A DNA stretch of 51,268 nucleotides from Pseudomonadota bacterium (GCA_023423995.1 JAFAEL010000026.1:1-51268); one strand, 5' to 3'. Counted from the stretch's first letter, positions 36,567 to 46,139 are shown. The notes: generated by a model from the letters alone, not told the origin. A program made the numbers and translations.

Positions 36567-37316
36567 TCAGCTCCCGCCGGCGACGTCCAGCAGCGTCCCG
36601 GTTACGAAGGAGGCCTTGTCCGACAGGAGCCACATGACGGCCTCGGCCGTCTCCTCGGGCAGGCCGATCCGCCCCATCGGAATCGTGCCGACGATGCGCC
36701 GGGCGCGCTCCTCCGAGCCGCCGAACGCATCGTGGATCCCGGTCGCCGTGAAGGCAGGGACCACGCCATTCACGCGCACGCCTTCGGTGGCGACCTCCTT
36801 TGCGAGGCCGAGCGTGAAGGTGTTGATGGCGCCCTTGCTGGTCGCGTAGTGCACGCGCCGGTCGCGCCCGCCGCTGCGGCCGGAGAGGGACGAGACGTTG
36901 ACGATCGCGCCGCCCCGCCCGCCATGGCGCGTGGACATCCGGCGCACCGCCTCCCGCGCGCAGATGAAGTAGCTCGTCACGTTCACCGCCCAGAGCCTGT
37001 TCAGGTCCTCCGCGCGCGCCTCGTCGACCCGGCCTTCCCAGCCGATCTGCCCCGCATTGTTGACCAGTGCGGAGAGCGGCCCGAGCGCCGCGTCGACCTT
37101 CTCGAACAGGCGGACGATCTCCTCCTCGCGGCCGAGATCCGCCTCGAAGGCCGCCGCCCTGCCGCCGCGGCTCTCGATCTCGCGGACCACCTCGCGCGCG
37201 CCCTCGGGGTTCGACCGGTAGGTGAGGGCGACCGCATAGCCCTCGCGCGCGGCCAGCGATGCGATCGCCTTCCCGATGCCGCCGCTCCCGCCGGTGACAA
37301 GCAGCACCTTGCTCAT
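36567..37316 (-). CDS. Short-chain dehydrogenase/reductase
   Basis: A 249-residue SDR with TGGSGGIGKAIA (cofactor loop), NNAG, the serine NVSSLSG, and YATSK active-site motif. It ends with a typical SDR tail VTGTLLDVAGGS. The overlapping ATGA (37313-37316) joins it to the small AtuA-like gene upstream, so it is the third gene of this operon. It probably oxidises or reduces a hydroxy-acyl intermediate; substrate is not determinable. Confidence 0.85.
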   Translation of the reverse strand: MSKVLLVTGGSGGIGKAIASLAAREGYAVALTYRSNPEGAREVVREIESRGGRAAAFEADLGREEEIVRLFEKVDAALGPLSALVNNAGQIGWEGRVDEARAEDLNRLWAVNVTSYFICAREAVRRMSTRHGGRGGAIVNVSSLSGRSGGRDRRVHYATSKGAINTFTLGLAKEVATEGVRVNGVVPAFTATGIHDAFGGSEERARRIVGTIPMGRIGLPEETAEAVMWLLSDKASFVTGTLLDVAGGS

Positions 37317-37636
37317 CGGGCGACGCTCTCCGGCTCGATCTCCATGTCGAGCAGCACGTAGGTCGCCGCCTTCTGCCAGTGCAGGCCGGCATGGAGCGTC
37401 GCGTAGACGCCGCCCGGGAGGGCGCCGTCGATCACGTATTTCAGCGCCAGCAGCTTGGGCAGCTCGTAGCGGCGCAGGGTGCCCGGCATCGCCTTGGCGA
37501 TCTCGGCCTGCGCACGCTCGGCCGTGAGCGTCCGCTCGAGCAGCCGGTAGGCCGCCTCGTTCTGCGCGACCAGCGTCAGGTCGAGCGTGCTCGCCTTGTC
37601 TCCGGAACGCCCGCAGGCGATGTCGCCGACCCTCAT
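37313..37636 (-). CDS. Small AtuA-associated domain protein
   Basis: A 107-residue protein beginning MRVGDIACGRSGDKASTLDL, matching the C-terminal ferredoxin-fold domain that is fused to AtuA in some proteins and separate in others. Here it is encoded just after the AtuA-type gene with four bases between, and overlaps the SDR gene. Its role, probably as a complex subunit of the AtuA-like protein, is inferred from this layout. Confidence 0.75.
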   Translation of the reverse strand: MRVGDIACGRSGDKASTLDLTLVAQNEAAYRLLERTLTAERAQAEIAKAMPGTLRRYELPKLLALKYVIDGALPGGVYATLHAGLHWQKAATYVLLDMEIEPESVAR

Positions 37637-37640
37637 CGCC

Positions 37641-38963
37641 TCAACCCCATACGATCGCGGTTTCGGCCAGGCTCCGGTCGATGAACCCGTCCAGCACCTC
37701 GATGCGCGGCCGCCGCTCGCTCCGAACGCTGCCGCCGCCCGCCGGGCCGCAGATGGTCAGCGTGTAGATCTCGTCCTCGATCGCCTGCGCGTCCTCCTCG
37801 TCGTCGCAGACGGCGGAGACATGGACCCGCACCTCGGGCGGAGCGGCATTGCCCGCCTTCGATGCGCCGCCGAGCACCGAATCGACTCCGACGAGGTCGA
37901 TGCGAAGGGCTCCCTCGGGGAAATGTTCGAGCCGGATGCGCAGCGCATCCGCCGCATGGCGTGCCCGGGTGAGGGCGCCCGTGCCCGCATAGGACAGTTC
38001 GACATCGGCGAGCGTTCCCGGGCGCTCGACGAAGCCGGAGACCTTCAGGCGCTCCGGACGCCCGACGGTCCGGGCACCCGACACCCGGACCCGGTTCGGC
38101 CCGACCTCCTCGATCAGGACCTGGGAGAAATCCACGATCGCGTCCGGCGTGATGTAGGCGGCTGGGTCATGGACCTCGTAGAGGAGCTGCAGCGTGCAGG
38201 TGAGCCTGTCGACCCGGCCCGGCAGCCCGTCGAGGATGCCGATCTCCGCCGACCCGTCCGGGGCGACGCGGGCGATCGGATAGCCGAGCCGGGCGAAGCC
38301 GGCGCCGTCGAGGGAGTCCCCGCCGGGCGCCTCGAAGTTGCCGCCCGTGATCTGCCCGGAGCATTCGAGGAGGTGGCCGATCATCGTGGCGTTGGCGAAG
38401 GCATCCTCGCTGCCGTCGAGATGCGGGGCGAGTTCGGCCGCGAACAGCGCCGAATCGGCAACCCGGCCCGTCACGACCACGTCCGCGCCGCCTTCGATCG
38501 CCTCGATCAGCCCCTCGGTGCCGAGATAGGCGTGGGCTCCCAGCAGCGTGCCTTCGATCGGGCGCTCCCAGGCGATGGCGTCGCGATGCCGCGCGACATC
38601 GTCGCCGACCACGCCCGCCACCCTGGTCCCCCCGGCCCCGACTTCCGCACCGAGCCGCGCGATCTGCCTTGCCGCCGCCGCGGGATTGGCGGCCCCGAGA
38701 TTGGAGATGATCCTGCAGCCGGTCTTGCGGGCCGCCGGCAGAAGCGGCGCGAGGCGGCGCCGCAGGCGCGGATCGGCGCCCGCCTCGGGGTTCTGCCGCC
38801 GCGCCCTGAGCCCGGGCACCAGGGTGCGCTCGGCGAGGCATTCCAGCACCACGGCATCGACCTCGCCGGAGGCGGCGAGCGCCACCGCCGGATCGATCCG
38901 GTCGCCCGCAAATCCGGCGCCGCCTCCCACTCGCCGCACGGGGCGGCTCGCCTTCTCGTTCAT
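37641..38963 (-). CDS. AtuA-family (DUF1446) protein
   Basis: A 440-residue protein with VRRVGGGAGFAGDRIDPAVAL near the start, IISNLGAANPAAAARQIARL, LGTEGLIEAIEGGADVVVTG and GQITGGNFEAPGG, the pattern of the acyclic terpene utilisation AtuA/DUF1446 family. Members occur in terpene and branched-acid catabolism and their enzymatic role is unclear. The start at 38963 is preferred to 38990 because AAAAGGA lies ten bases before it. With the small domain protein and the SDR it forms a three-gene unit. Confidence 0.8.
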   Translation of the reverse strand: MNEKASRPVRRVGGGAGFAGDRIDPAVALAASGEVDAVVLECLAERTLVPGLRARRQNPEAGADPRLRRRLAPLLPAARKTGCRIISNLGAANPAAAARQIARLGAEVGAGGTRVAGVVGDDVARHRDAIAWERPIEGTLLGAHAYLGTEGLIEAIEGGADVVVTGRVADSALFAAELAPHLDGSEDAFANATMIGHLLECSGQITGGNFEAPGGDSLDGAGFARLGYPIARVAPDGSAEIGILDGLPGRVDRLTCTLQLLYEVHDPAAYITPDAIVDFSQVLIEEVGPNRVRVSGARTVGRPERLKVSGFVERPGTLADVELSYAGTGALTRARHAADALRIRLEHFPEGALRIDLVGVDSVLGGASKAGNAAPPEVRVHVSAVCDDEEDAQAIEDEIYTLTICGPAGGGSVRSERRPRIEVLDGFIDRSLAETAIVWG

Positions 38964-39160
38964 CGCAAGGAGATCCTTTTGGCCGGTCATAGCTGCGGAA
39001 GCGGCCGCCGGCCAACAGCAATCGGGCGGTCATGCCGGTGCAGGGATCGACGGGCCGAGGCTTGCTCCGGATCACCTTCCGCGCGGCGGGCGCGGGCCGC
39101 GCGATATCGTTGTGGCCGTTCCGCTGCCGGAGTAAGCTCTCCGCGAGGAAGGGGGCCGGT

Positions 39161-39556
39161 ATGGCACAAGCTTCCGCGGAGCATGGCCTCCAGACGCGGC
39201 GAATCCTGGTCGTCGAGGATGAGTTCTTCATCGCGGACGACATCCGGACTGCGCTGGATTCCGCGGGGGCGGAGGTGGTGGGCCCCGTCGCCACCTGCGA
39301 CGAGGCCCTGGCGCTCATTCACGAGCAGAGCGGGCGCATCGATCTGGGGGTGCTCGACATCAATCTCGGCGGCGAGCTCTGCTTCCCTGCCGCGGAGGTT
39401 CTCGCGCGGGCGGGCGTGCCGTTCATCTTCACGACCGGCTACCAGGAGGCGATGCTGCCGCCCCGCTTCCGCCACGTGACGGTCTGGGAGAAGCCGTTCG
39501 ATCCCTTCAGCCTCGTCCGCAGCCTGCCGGCCGTCATCGCGCGCCAGGAGGGCTGA
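39161..39556 (+). CDS. Single-domain response regulator
   Basis: A 131-residue receiver domain with no output domain: RRILVVEDEFFIADDI (acidic pocket), phosphoacceptor D66 in LGVLDINLGG, threonine in FIFTTGYQ, and lysine in WEKPFDP. The start at 39161 follows AGGAAGGGGG. No histidine kinase is adjacent, so it is an orphan probably acting by protein interaction, like other FrdR/CpdR-type receivers in alphaproteobacteria. It may be regulated by, or feed into, a phosphorelay encoded elsewhere. Confidence 0.83.
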   Translation: MAQASAEHGLQTRRILVVEDEFFIADDIRTALDSAGAEVVGPVATCDEALALIHEQSGRIDLGVLDINLGGELCFPAAEVLARAGVPFIFTTGYQEAMLPPRFRHVTVWEKPFDPFSLVRSLPAVIARQEG

Positions 39557-39636
39557 AGGCGCCCAACGAGGCGGGGGAGCGCCGGTGGGGCCGGCAACGT
39601 TGCACCGCTTCCCCCCCGCCGCTAAGCCGCTGGCCC

Positions 39637-40686
39637 ATGAGCGACCCAGAGATCATCTGCGAGCGGCGGGGTGCTGCCGGCCTCGTCACCCTCAACCGGC
39701 CGCAGGCCCTGAACGCGATCACCCACAACATGGTGCTCGAGTTCGCCCGCGCCCTGGACGAATGGGAACGCGACCCCGACGTGACCCGCGTGGTGCTGCA
39801 GGGCGCCGGGGGCAAGGCCTTCTCCGCCGGCGGCGACATCCGCGCCCTCTACGAGGCGGGGAGGGCAGGCCGGCACGACGAGGCGCTCGCCTTCTGGCGG
39901 GACGAGTACCACCTGAACATCCGGATCAAGCGCTATCCGAAGCCCTATGTCTCGCTGATCGACGGCATCGTCATGGGCGGCGGCGTCGGGGTCTCGCTCC
40001 ATGGCCGGTATTGCGTCGCCGGCGACCGCTACCGCTTCGCCATGCCGGAGGTCGCGATCGGCTTCTTCCCCGATGTCGGGGCGACCTACGCCCTGCCTCG
40101 CCTTCCCGGCGCGACGGGCATGTACCTCGCGCTGACCGGCGCGCGGGTGGGACCCGACGATGCGGGGACGTTCGGCCTTGCGACGCATGTGGTCCCGTCC
40201 GAGGCCTATCCGGGGCTTCTCGACCGACTCGCGGGCGGCGAGGATGTCGAGCGCGTGCTCGCGGCCGCATCCCGCCCGGCGCTGCCGGGCCCGATCGCCA
40301 GCGAGCGGGCGGTGATCGATGCCTGCTTCTCGGCCGACAGCGTCGCGGCCATCCTGGCCCGGCTGGACGAGGCGGCCGCCGCCGGATCCGACTTCGCCAA
40401 GGCCACCGCCGCGGACATGCGCACGAAGGCGCCTTCCAGCATGGCGATCGCCTTCGAGCAGGTGCGGCGCGGGCGCGACCTCTCCTTCGAGGAGGCGATG
40501 GCGACCGAGTTCCGCATCGTGAACCGCGTCGTCCACGACCCCGATTTCTACGAGGGCGTCCGGGCGGCGATCATCGACAAGGACGGCGCGCCACGCTGGA
40601 GCCACGAGGGAATCGCGGACGTCGATCCCGCCTGGGTCTCGGCGCATTTCGAAGGGCTCGGCGCCCAGGAACTCGGAGCTGCCTGA
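39637..40686 (+). CDS. 3-hydroxyisobutyryl-CoA hydrolase
   Basis: A 349-residue crotonase-fold enzyme: VTLNRPQALNAITHNMV, AFSAGGDIRALYEAG (oxyanion hole), DGIVMGGGVGVSLHGRY, PEVAIGFFPDVGATYALPRL and, near the C-terminus, TEFRIVNRVVHDPDFYEGVRA (in parts). The length, about 80 residues beyond simple enoyl-CoA hydratases, and DFYEGVRA are typical of HIBYL-CoA hydrolases in valine degradation. The next gene follows immediately, suggesting co-transcription. Confidence 0.85.
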   Translation: MSDPEIICERRGAAGLVTLNRPQALNAITHNMVLEFARALDEWERDPDVTRVVLQGAGGKAFSAGGDIRALYEAGRAGRHDEALAFWRDEYHLNIRIKRYPKPYVSLIDGIVMGGGVGVSLHGRYCVAGDRYRFAMPEVAIGFFPDVGATYALPRLPGATGMYLALTGARVGPDDAGTFGLATHVVPSEAYPGLLDRLAGGEDVERVLAAASRPALPGPIASERAVIDACFSADSVAAILARLDEAAAAGSDFAKATAADMRTKAPSSMAIAFEQVRRGRDLSFEEAMATEFRIVNRVVHDPDFYEGVRAAIIDKDGAPRWSHEGIADVDPAWVSAHFEGLGAQELGAA

Positions 40687-41133
40687 ATGGGTGTTCGTCT
40701 CGTGCGCGGGCCGGCCGACATGGCCCAGGAGGACGACCGGCTGCTCGCGGCCGCGCCGACGCGGCATGTGCGCTGGAACCGCGTGCTCGTCTGGTTCATG
40801 CGCGCCATGGCGCTGGTCTGGATCACGAAGGGGCTGCTCGCCTGGGGGGCCGTGCTAGGCATCGGCAGCGGCGCGCCCTTCGAGCTGCGCGCGCCGGGCC
40901 ACCAGGCCGCGACGGTCTACTTCGCCGTCATGGATCTGCTGGCCGGGGTGGGGCTCTGGCTGACCTCCACCTGGGGGGGTGTGCTCTGGCTTCTCGCTGT
41001 CATGAGCCACCTGATTCTTGCGATGTTCTTCCCACGCATCCTGTCGGATAGCGCTCTCACCATCGCACTCTTCATTCTCGCTCTGATGATGTACTTGACT
41101 ATATCCTGGCTCGCAGCCGTAGATGAGGGCTGA
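40687..41133 (+). CDS. Four-helix membrane protein, DUF6163-like
   Basis: A 148-residue membrane protein with about four helices (ALVWITKGLLAWGAVLG, AATVYFAVMDLLAGVGLWL, GVLWLLAVMSHLILAMFF, TIALFILALMMYLTISWLA). It starts at the base after the previous stop. In Hyphomicrobiales a protein of this type (DUF6163) usually sits just before ldtR, as here, but its role is not known to me. The family name is a recollection and not a search result. Confidence 0.65.
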   Translation: MGVRLVRGPADMAQEDDRLLAAAPTRHVRWNRVLVWFMRAMALVWITKGLLAWGAVLGIGSGAPFELRAPGHQAATVYFAVMDLLAGVGLWLTSTWGGVLWLLAVMSHLILAMFFPRILSDSALTIALFILALMMYLTISWLAAVDEG

Positions 41134-41198
41134 GATAACGATTTTGTAGGATCTGGTAACGCTTCATAAACTATAAGAAACCTTGATTTCAATTTTCA

Positions 41199-41216
41199 TT
41201 TACTCTGAAGTGTAAA
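41199..41216. promoter_or_regulatory. Imperfect palindrome upstream of ldtR
   Basis: An 18-base imperfect palindrome with TTTAC and GTAAA arms (14 of 18 positions symmetric) lies in a distinctly AT-rich stretch (about 41130-41280), 95 bases before the ldtR start. It is a plausible operator for autoregulation by LdtR or another MarR-type protein. Confidence 0.55.
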
Positions 41217-41310
41217 CCGGCGATTCATCCTCTTACTTAAAGTGGTCTTCATCGGGCTAACCTAGATTGTCCTCATAACGGACCGGGAAAAACCGGCCGG
41301 CAAACAGGGC

Positions 41311-41838
41311 ATGAGGCATCAGATGACGACGAACCTGGCGAAGAAGGTCGCTCAGCCGGAAGCTCCGGCCGCAGAGGAAGGCGTGAAGCCGCGTTACCTG
41401 GAGGCGCTCCATCTGGTGGAGCGGCTTCACCGCCGCCTCCTCGACGTGATCAAGGACGAGTTCGAGCGGCGCGGCCGGGACGACGTCAACAGCGTGCAGG
41501 CGCTGCTGCTCTACAACATCGGCGACAAGGAGCTGACCGCCAGCGAGCTGCGCACCCGCGGCTACTACCTGGGCTCGAACGTCTCCTACAACGTCAAGAA
41601 GCTCGTGGAGATGGGCTACCTCCACCATGCCCGCTCGCGGGTGGACCGCCGCTCCGTCCGCATCAGCCTGACCGAGAAGGGCCGGCAGGTGCACGAGGTC
41701 GTCTCCGCCCTCTACGACAAGCACGCCCGCACGATCGAGCCGATCGGCGGCATCTCGGGCGACGACTTCACCCGACTGAACCAGGCCCTCGTCCGCCTGG
41801 AGCGCTTCTGGACGGACCAGATCCGCTACCGCCTCTGA
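41311..41838 (+). CDS. ldtR: MarR-family regulator LdtR
   Basis: A 175-residue winged-helix protein: KPRYLEALHLVERLHRRLLDVIKDEFE, VNSVQALLLYNIGDKELTASELRTRGYYLGSNVSYNVKKLVEMGY (quoted in parts) with the recognition helix, and the wing RVDRRSVRISLTEKG. This sequence is strongly conserved in Hyphomicrobiales as LdtR, which controls the L,D-transpeptidase gene ldtP and stress tolerance in Liberibacter and Sinorhizobium. An in-frame ATG at 41323 is an alternative start. Here the ldtP homologue is 3 kb downstream, beyond a broken autotransporter gene, not adjacent. Confidence 0.88.
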   Translation: MRHQMTTNLAKKVAQPEAPAAEEGVKPRYLEALHLVERLHRRLLDVIKDEFERRGRDDVNSVQALLLYNIGDKELTASELRTRGYYLGSNVSYNVKKLVEMGYLHHARSRVDRRSVRISLTEKGRQVHEVVSALYDKHARTIEPIGGISGDDFTRLNQALVRLERFWTDQIRYRL

Positions 41839-41877
41839 CAGGCGCACGCCAAAATCACCTAATCTATCCGTTCGCGT

Positions 41878-41914
41878 AGGAGGCAGGCCCGGGAGACCGG
41901 ACCTGCCTCCTTTG
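41878..41914 (+). terminator. Rho-independent terminator after ldtR
   Basis: A 15-base stem with one mismatch (AGGAGGCAGGCCCGG against CCGGACCTGCCTCCT), a four-base loop and a short TTT. It ends the ldtR transcript before the autotransporter remnant. Confidence 0.82.
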
Positions 41915-41924
41915 ATTCTGGGCG

Positions 41925-44705
41925 GTGAGCGCTGTCTCGCTCCTGCCGCCTCATCGCTGCCGCCCGTGGGAGCATGGGCGCACGCCTCCTGCGCCCAGGT
42001 GGGAAGCCCGGGTCGACGGCGGCGGTAGTGCGGGGGGCGGCAGCGGTGGCGCAGGCGGGTTCGGCGGCGGTGACGGCGGCGGCACTGGCGGCGGAAGCGT
42101 TCCGGGCGCGGGCGGTGCGGGAGGCGGTGCCGGTTCGTACGGCGGCGGGGGGGGCGCCGCGTTCGGTGGCGCCGTGTTCGTGCGCGCCTGGGCGGAGTTC
42201 ATCGTCGAGTCCACGGCGACGAGTTCCTTCACGGGCGGTGCGGCGACGGGGGGCGCCAGCGGCTCGGCTGGGGCGGGCGCCGGCGCCGGCGCGGGCAGCG
42301 ACCTGTTCCTCCAGACGGGCGCGACCGTGACCTTCTCGCCCGGCACGGGCGCCACGGTGACCTTGAGCGGAACGATCGCGGACGACAGCGCGTCCAGCTT
42401 GCCGGGCGGCACCTATACCGCCGGGACGGCGGGGGGTGGCGCGATCAGCAAGACTGGGACAGGCACGCTGGTCCTCTCGGGCGCCAACACCTATGCGGGC
42501 GGGCACGACGGTCACGGCCGGGACGCTGGTCGGCTCGGTGACGAGCTTCGGGACGGGTGCGATCGCGAACGACGCGGCGCTCGTTCTGGACCAGGCGAGC
42601 GATGCGAGCTTCGGCACCACGATCTCCGGGGCGGGCAGCCTGGCGAAGCAGGGCGCCGGCACGCTGACCCTGACCGCCACGAATACCTACTCGGGCGGCA
42701 CGACGGTCGCGGCCGGCACGCTCGTGGGTTCGGTGACGAGCTTCGGGACGGGCGCGATCACGAACGAGGCCGCGCTTGTTCTGGACCAGGCGAGCGCCGG
42801 GACCCTGACGAACGCGATCTCCGGCGCGGGCAGCCTCAATAAGCAGGGCGCCGGCACGCTGACGCTGACCGGCCCGAACACCTATTCGGGCGGCACGACC
42901 GTCACGGCCGGCACGCTGGTCGGCTCGGCGACGAGCTTCGGGACGGGCGCGATCACGAACAACGCCGCGCTCGTTCTGGACCAGGCGAGCACCGGGACCC
43001 TGACGAACGCGATCTCCGGCGCGGGCAGCCTCACCAAGCAGGGCGCCGGCATGCTGACCCTGACCGGCACGTCGACCTATACGGGCGCGACCACGATCGC
43101 CTCCGGAACGCTGGCCGTGAACGGCGTCATCGCGAACTCGCACGTGACCGTCGGGGCAGGCGGCACGCTGGGCGGCACGGGCATCGTTGGCGGAGTGACG
43201 GTCGGGAGCGGCGGCATCCTGGCTCCTGGCAACTCGATCGGAACGATGATCGTGGCGGGGGATATCGGCTTCGCAGCCGGCTCGACCTACCAGGTCGAGG
43301 TGAACGCGGCCGGCCAGGGCGACAGCATCGCGGCGACCGGGACGGCGACCCTCGCCGGCGGGAGCGTGCAGGCGCTCGCCTCGGACGGCAATTACGCGGC
43401 CAGCACCCGATACACCATCCTCACCGCCGCGGCGGGCCTGAGCGGGCAGTTCGCGGAGGTCTCCTCCAACCTCGCCTTCCTGGTTCCCTCGCTCGAATAC
43501 GACAGCAACAGGGCCTATCTGGTCCTCAGGACCCCCCTTCCATTCTCCTCCGTCGCGGAGACGCCGAACCAGTTCAGCACGGCCGTCGCCGCGCAGGCGC
43601 TCGGCGCGGGAATCCCGTCTATGATGCGGTGCTCTCACGCTCCGCCCCGGAGGCGCGGCTCGCCTTCGACCGGCTGTCGAACGAGATCGCGGGCTCGGCC
43701 GTGACCGCGAGCTTCGAGGTTGCCGGGATCGTGCGCGAGGCGATCCTCGGGCGGCTGCGCGGAACCGCTCCGGCGGCGCCGTTCGGTGTCGGGGCGAGCG
43801 TGCAGGCCGCCTTTGCGGCCGACCTGCCGGGCGGGCGCCGGCCGGAACTCGCCGCCGTGCCGGTGATGACGCTGGATCCGCGCGTCTTCGCGCTCTGGGG
43901 CCAGGGCTTCGGCTCCTTCGGCGCGACCGCGTCGAACGGCAATGCCGGGCGGCTCACACGCGAGACGGCCGGCTTCGTGGTCGGCGCGGACGCGACGCTG
44001 GACGGCCTGACCCGGTTCGGCCTCGCGGGCGGCTACACATCGACGAGCATCGACGTGCGCAGCCGCGGCTCCTCGGGCGAGATCGGGAGCGGCTTCGGCG
44101 CGCTCTATGCCGGCACGTCGCTCGGCGCGCTGAACCTCCGGGTCGGCGGCGTCTTCGGCGGCACCTGGGCCGACACGCGCCGCGCCATCACCTTCCCCGG
44201 CTTTTCCGGCTCGGCGCAGGGGAAGTTCGGCGGGACGGTCGGTCAGGTCTTCGGCGAGGCGGGCTATCGCGTGCCGGTCGGGCCGGTCACGCTCGAGCCC
44301 TTCGCCGGGATCGCCGGCCTGTTCATCACGCGCGACCGCTACACGGAGACGGGCGGTGCGGGCGCGACGACCGTGTTCGGCCGCAGCTACGATGTCGGCG
44401 TGCTGACGACGGGCCTGCGTGCGGAGGCGGCCCTCTCGGCCGATTCGCCGCTCCGCCTGCACGGGCTCCTCGGCTATCGCCATGCCTTCGGGGACGTCAC
44501 GCCGGCCGCCCTGCTCGCCTTCGCGGGGAGCGCGACGACCTTCGGGGTCGCGGGCGCGCCGATCGACCGCCATGCGGTGGTCGCCGAGGCGGGGCTCGAC
44601 TGGCGCATCACGCGCGACCTGACGCTGGGGGTCTCCTATGCCGGGCAGGCCGGATCGCGCGCCTACGACAACAGCGTGCGCGGCAACCTGCTCTGGCGCT
44701 TCTGA
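41925..44705 (+). pseudogene. Autotransporter adhesin, truncated and frameshifted
   Basis: Three segments in two frames rebuild one autotransporter. Up to about 42500, one frame encodes a glycine-rich passenger (GGGSAGGGSGGAGG..., AGSDLFLQTGATVTF, SKTGTGTLVLSGANTYAGG). One extra G within 42497-42503 moves the sequence to a second frame with three 65-residue passenger repeats (TTVTAGTLVGS...). A missing G near 43607-43609 returns it to the first frame for the beta-barrel, VYDAVLSRSAPEARLAFDRL through GNLLWRF. No signal peptide precedes the glycine-rich part, so the 5' end also seems lost; the coordinate 41925 is only the left limit of the open frame. The passenger type resembles AIDA/PATR adhesins. 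Confidence 0.75.
42505..43089 (+). repeat. Three tandem 195-base passenger repeats
   Basis: Units at 42505-42699, 42700-42894 and 42895-43089, each coding for 65 residues of the form TTVxAGTLVGSxTSFGTGAI...SGAGSLxKQGAGTLTLT. The second and third are especially alike, indicating recent duplication or conversion. Confidence 0.85.
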
Positions 44706-44867
44706 GGGGAGGGGGCCCTTGCCCAATGCGGGCGGTGTGCGTTGTCGCACCGCCACATTGTAGCCGGACTGCTCAGGCTTCTTTAACCGCGGCCTGGGCA
44801 GTGATGGTGTGCATCGCGCCTGGGCCGCTGTGCTCACGCCGCCACCAGCTTCCGAGAGCAGGGCCGA

Positions 44868-46139
44868 ATGCTGTCACGCCGTCACTTCCTCGCGACAACC
44901 GCCGCCATCGCCTTCGCCTCGGCGAGCGGCCTGGGCGCCGCCGCCAACGACCAGGCGGAATGGGCCCAGAACTATGATGGCGCGAACCGCGTCCGCGTCC
45001 CCCGCTCCACCACGCCGATTCTCTCCCCCCAGGCCGTCGCCGGCACGGAGGAGGCCGCCGCCCGCTACCGCGAGATCGTGAATCGCGGCGGCTGGGAGCG
45101 GCTCGCGGCGCCCGCCGGCCTGCGCGTCGGCTCCAAGAGCCCGGCCGTCCTCGCCCTGCGCCAGCGCCTCATCGTCGAGGGCGACCTCGATCCGGCGGCC
45201 GGCGCCTCGCCGATCTTCGATTCCTATGTCGAGGCGGGCGTGAAGCGCTTCCAGGCTCGGCACGGCCTCAACGCCACCGGCATCCTCAACGAGGCGACCG
45301 TCGCCTCCATGAACGTCCCGGCCGAGACGCGGCTGAAGCAGCTCGAGCTGAACGTCGTCCGCCTGCGCTCCTATGCGGGCAATCTCGGCCAGCGCTACGT
45401 CATCATGAACATCCCGGCCGCGCTCGTGGAGACGGTCGAGGACGGCCGCGTCGTCAGCCGCCACGCCGCCGGCGTCGGCAAGATCGACCGGCAATCGCCC
45501 ATCATGAACGCGAAGATCACGCAGGTGAACTTCAACCCGTTCTGGACGGCGCCCGCCTCCGTGGTCCGCAAGGACCTCATCCCGATGATGCAGAAGAACC
45601 CCACCTACCTGACGGAGAACCGCATCCGCGTGTTCAACCGCGAGGGGCAGGAGGTTCGGCCCGAGACCATCAACTGGCGCTCGGACGAGGCGACCCGCTA
45701 CATGTTCCGGCAGGATCCGGGCGGCGACCTCAACTCGATGGGCTTCGTGCGCATCAACATCCCGAACCCGCACGGCGTCTACATGCACGACACGCCGTCG
45801 AAGGGCATCTTCGGCGACGATTTCCGCTTCGTCTCCTCCGGCTGCGTGCGCGTGCAGAACGTGCGCGACTACATCACCTGGCTCCTCAAGGACACCAACG
45901 GCTGGGACCGCCACCGCATCGAGGAGGTGTTCGAGGCCGGCTCGCGCACGGACGCGACGCTCGCGCAGCCCGTCCCGGTCTACTGGGTCTACATCACCTC
46001 CTGGGCGGCGCCGGACGGCCTCGTCCAGTTCCGCGACGACATCTACAACAAGGACGGGCTCGGCAACTTCTCCGTCGCCCTCGCCCGCCGCGGCGCGATC
46101 GAGCCGGACGACCCGGACGCAGCTTTTCTCCAGAACTGA
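44868..46139 (+). CDS. ldtP: L,D-transpeptidase (LdtP-like)
   Basis: A 423-residue exported enzyme with a twin-arginine-like signal (MLSRRHFLATTAAIAFASASG), a peptidoglycan-binding domain (LRVGSKSPAVLALRQRLIV to GVKRFQARHGLNATGILNEATV, quoted in parts) and a YkuD domain: YVIMNIPAALVETVEDGRVV, YMHDTPSKGIFG and the nucleophile region SSGCVRVQNV. It would form 3-3 cross-links or attach proteins to peptidoglycan in the periplasm. In relatives it is controlled by LdtR. A strong terminator follows. Confidence 0.88.
   Translation: MLSRRHFLATTAAIAFASASGLGAAANDQAEWAQNYDGANRVRVPRSTTPILSPQAVAGTEEAAARYREIVNRGGWERLAAPAGLRVGSKSPAVLALRQRLIVEGDLDPAAGASPIFDSYVEAGVKRFQARHGLNATGILNEATVASMNVPAETRLKQLELNVVRLRSYAGNLGQRYVIMNIPAALVETVEDGRVVSRHAAGVGKIDRQSPIMNAKITQVNFNPFWTAPASVVRKDLIPMMQKNPTYLTENRIRVFNREGQEVRPETINWRSDEATRYMFRQDPGGDLNSMGFVRINIPNPHGVYMHDTPSKGIFGDDFRFVSSGCVRVQNVRDYITWLLKDTNGWDRHRIEEVFEAGSRTDATLAQPVPVYWVYITSWAAPDGLVQFRDDIYNKDGLGNFSVALARRGAIEPDDPDAAFLQN

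Noticed and set aside
42497..43609. Programmed frameshifting of the autotransporter
   Set aside because: No slippery heptamer or stimulatory structure was seen at either site, and the 5' end also appears missing, so decay or sequence error is simpler.
42445..43638. Antisense open frame opposite the adhesin repeats
   Set aside because: Its repeats merely mirror those of the sense strand, and it lacks a start with ribosome-binding site.
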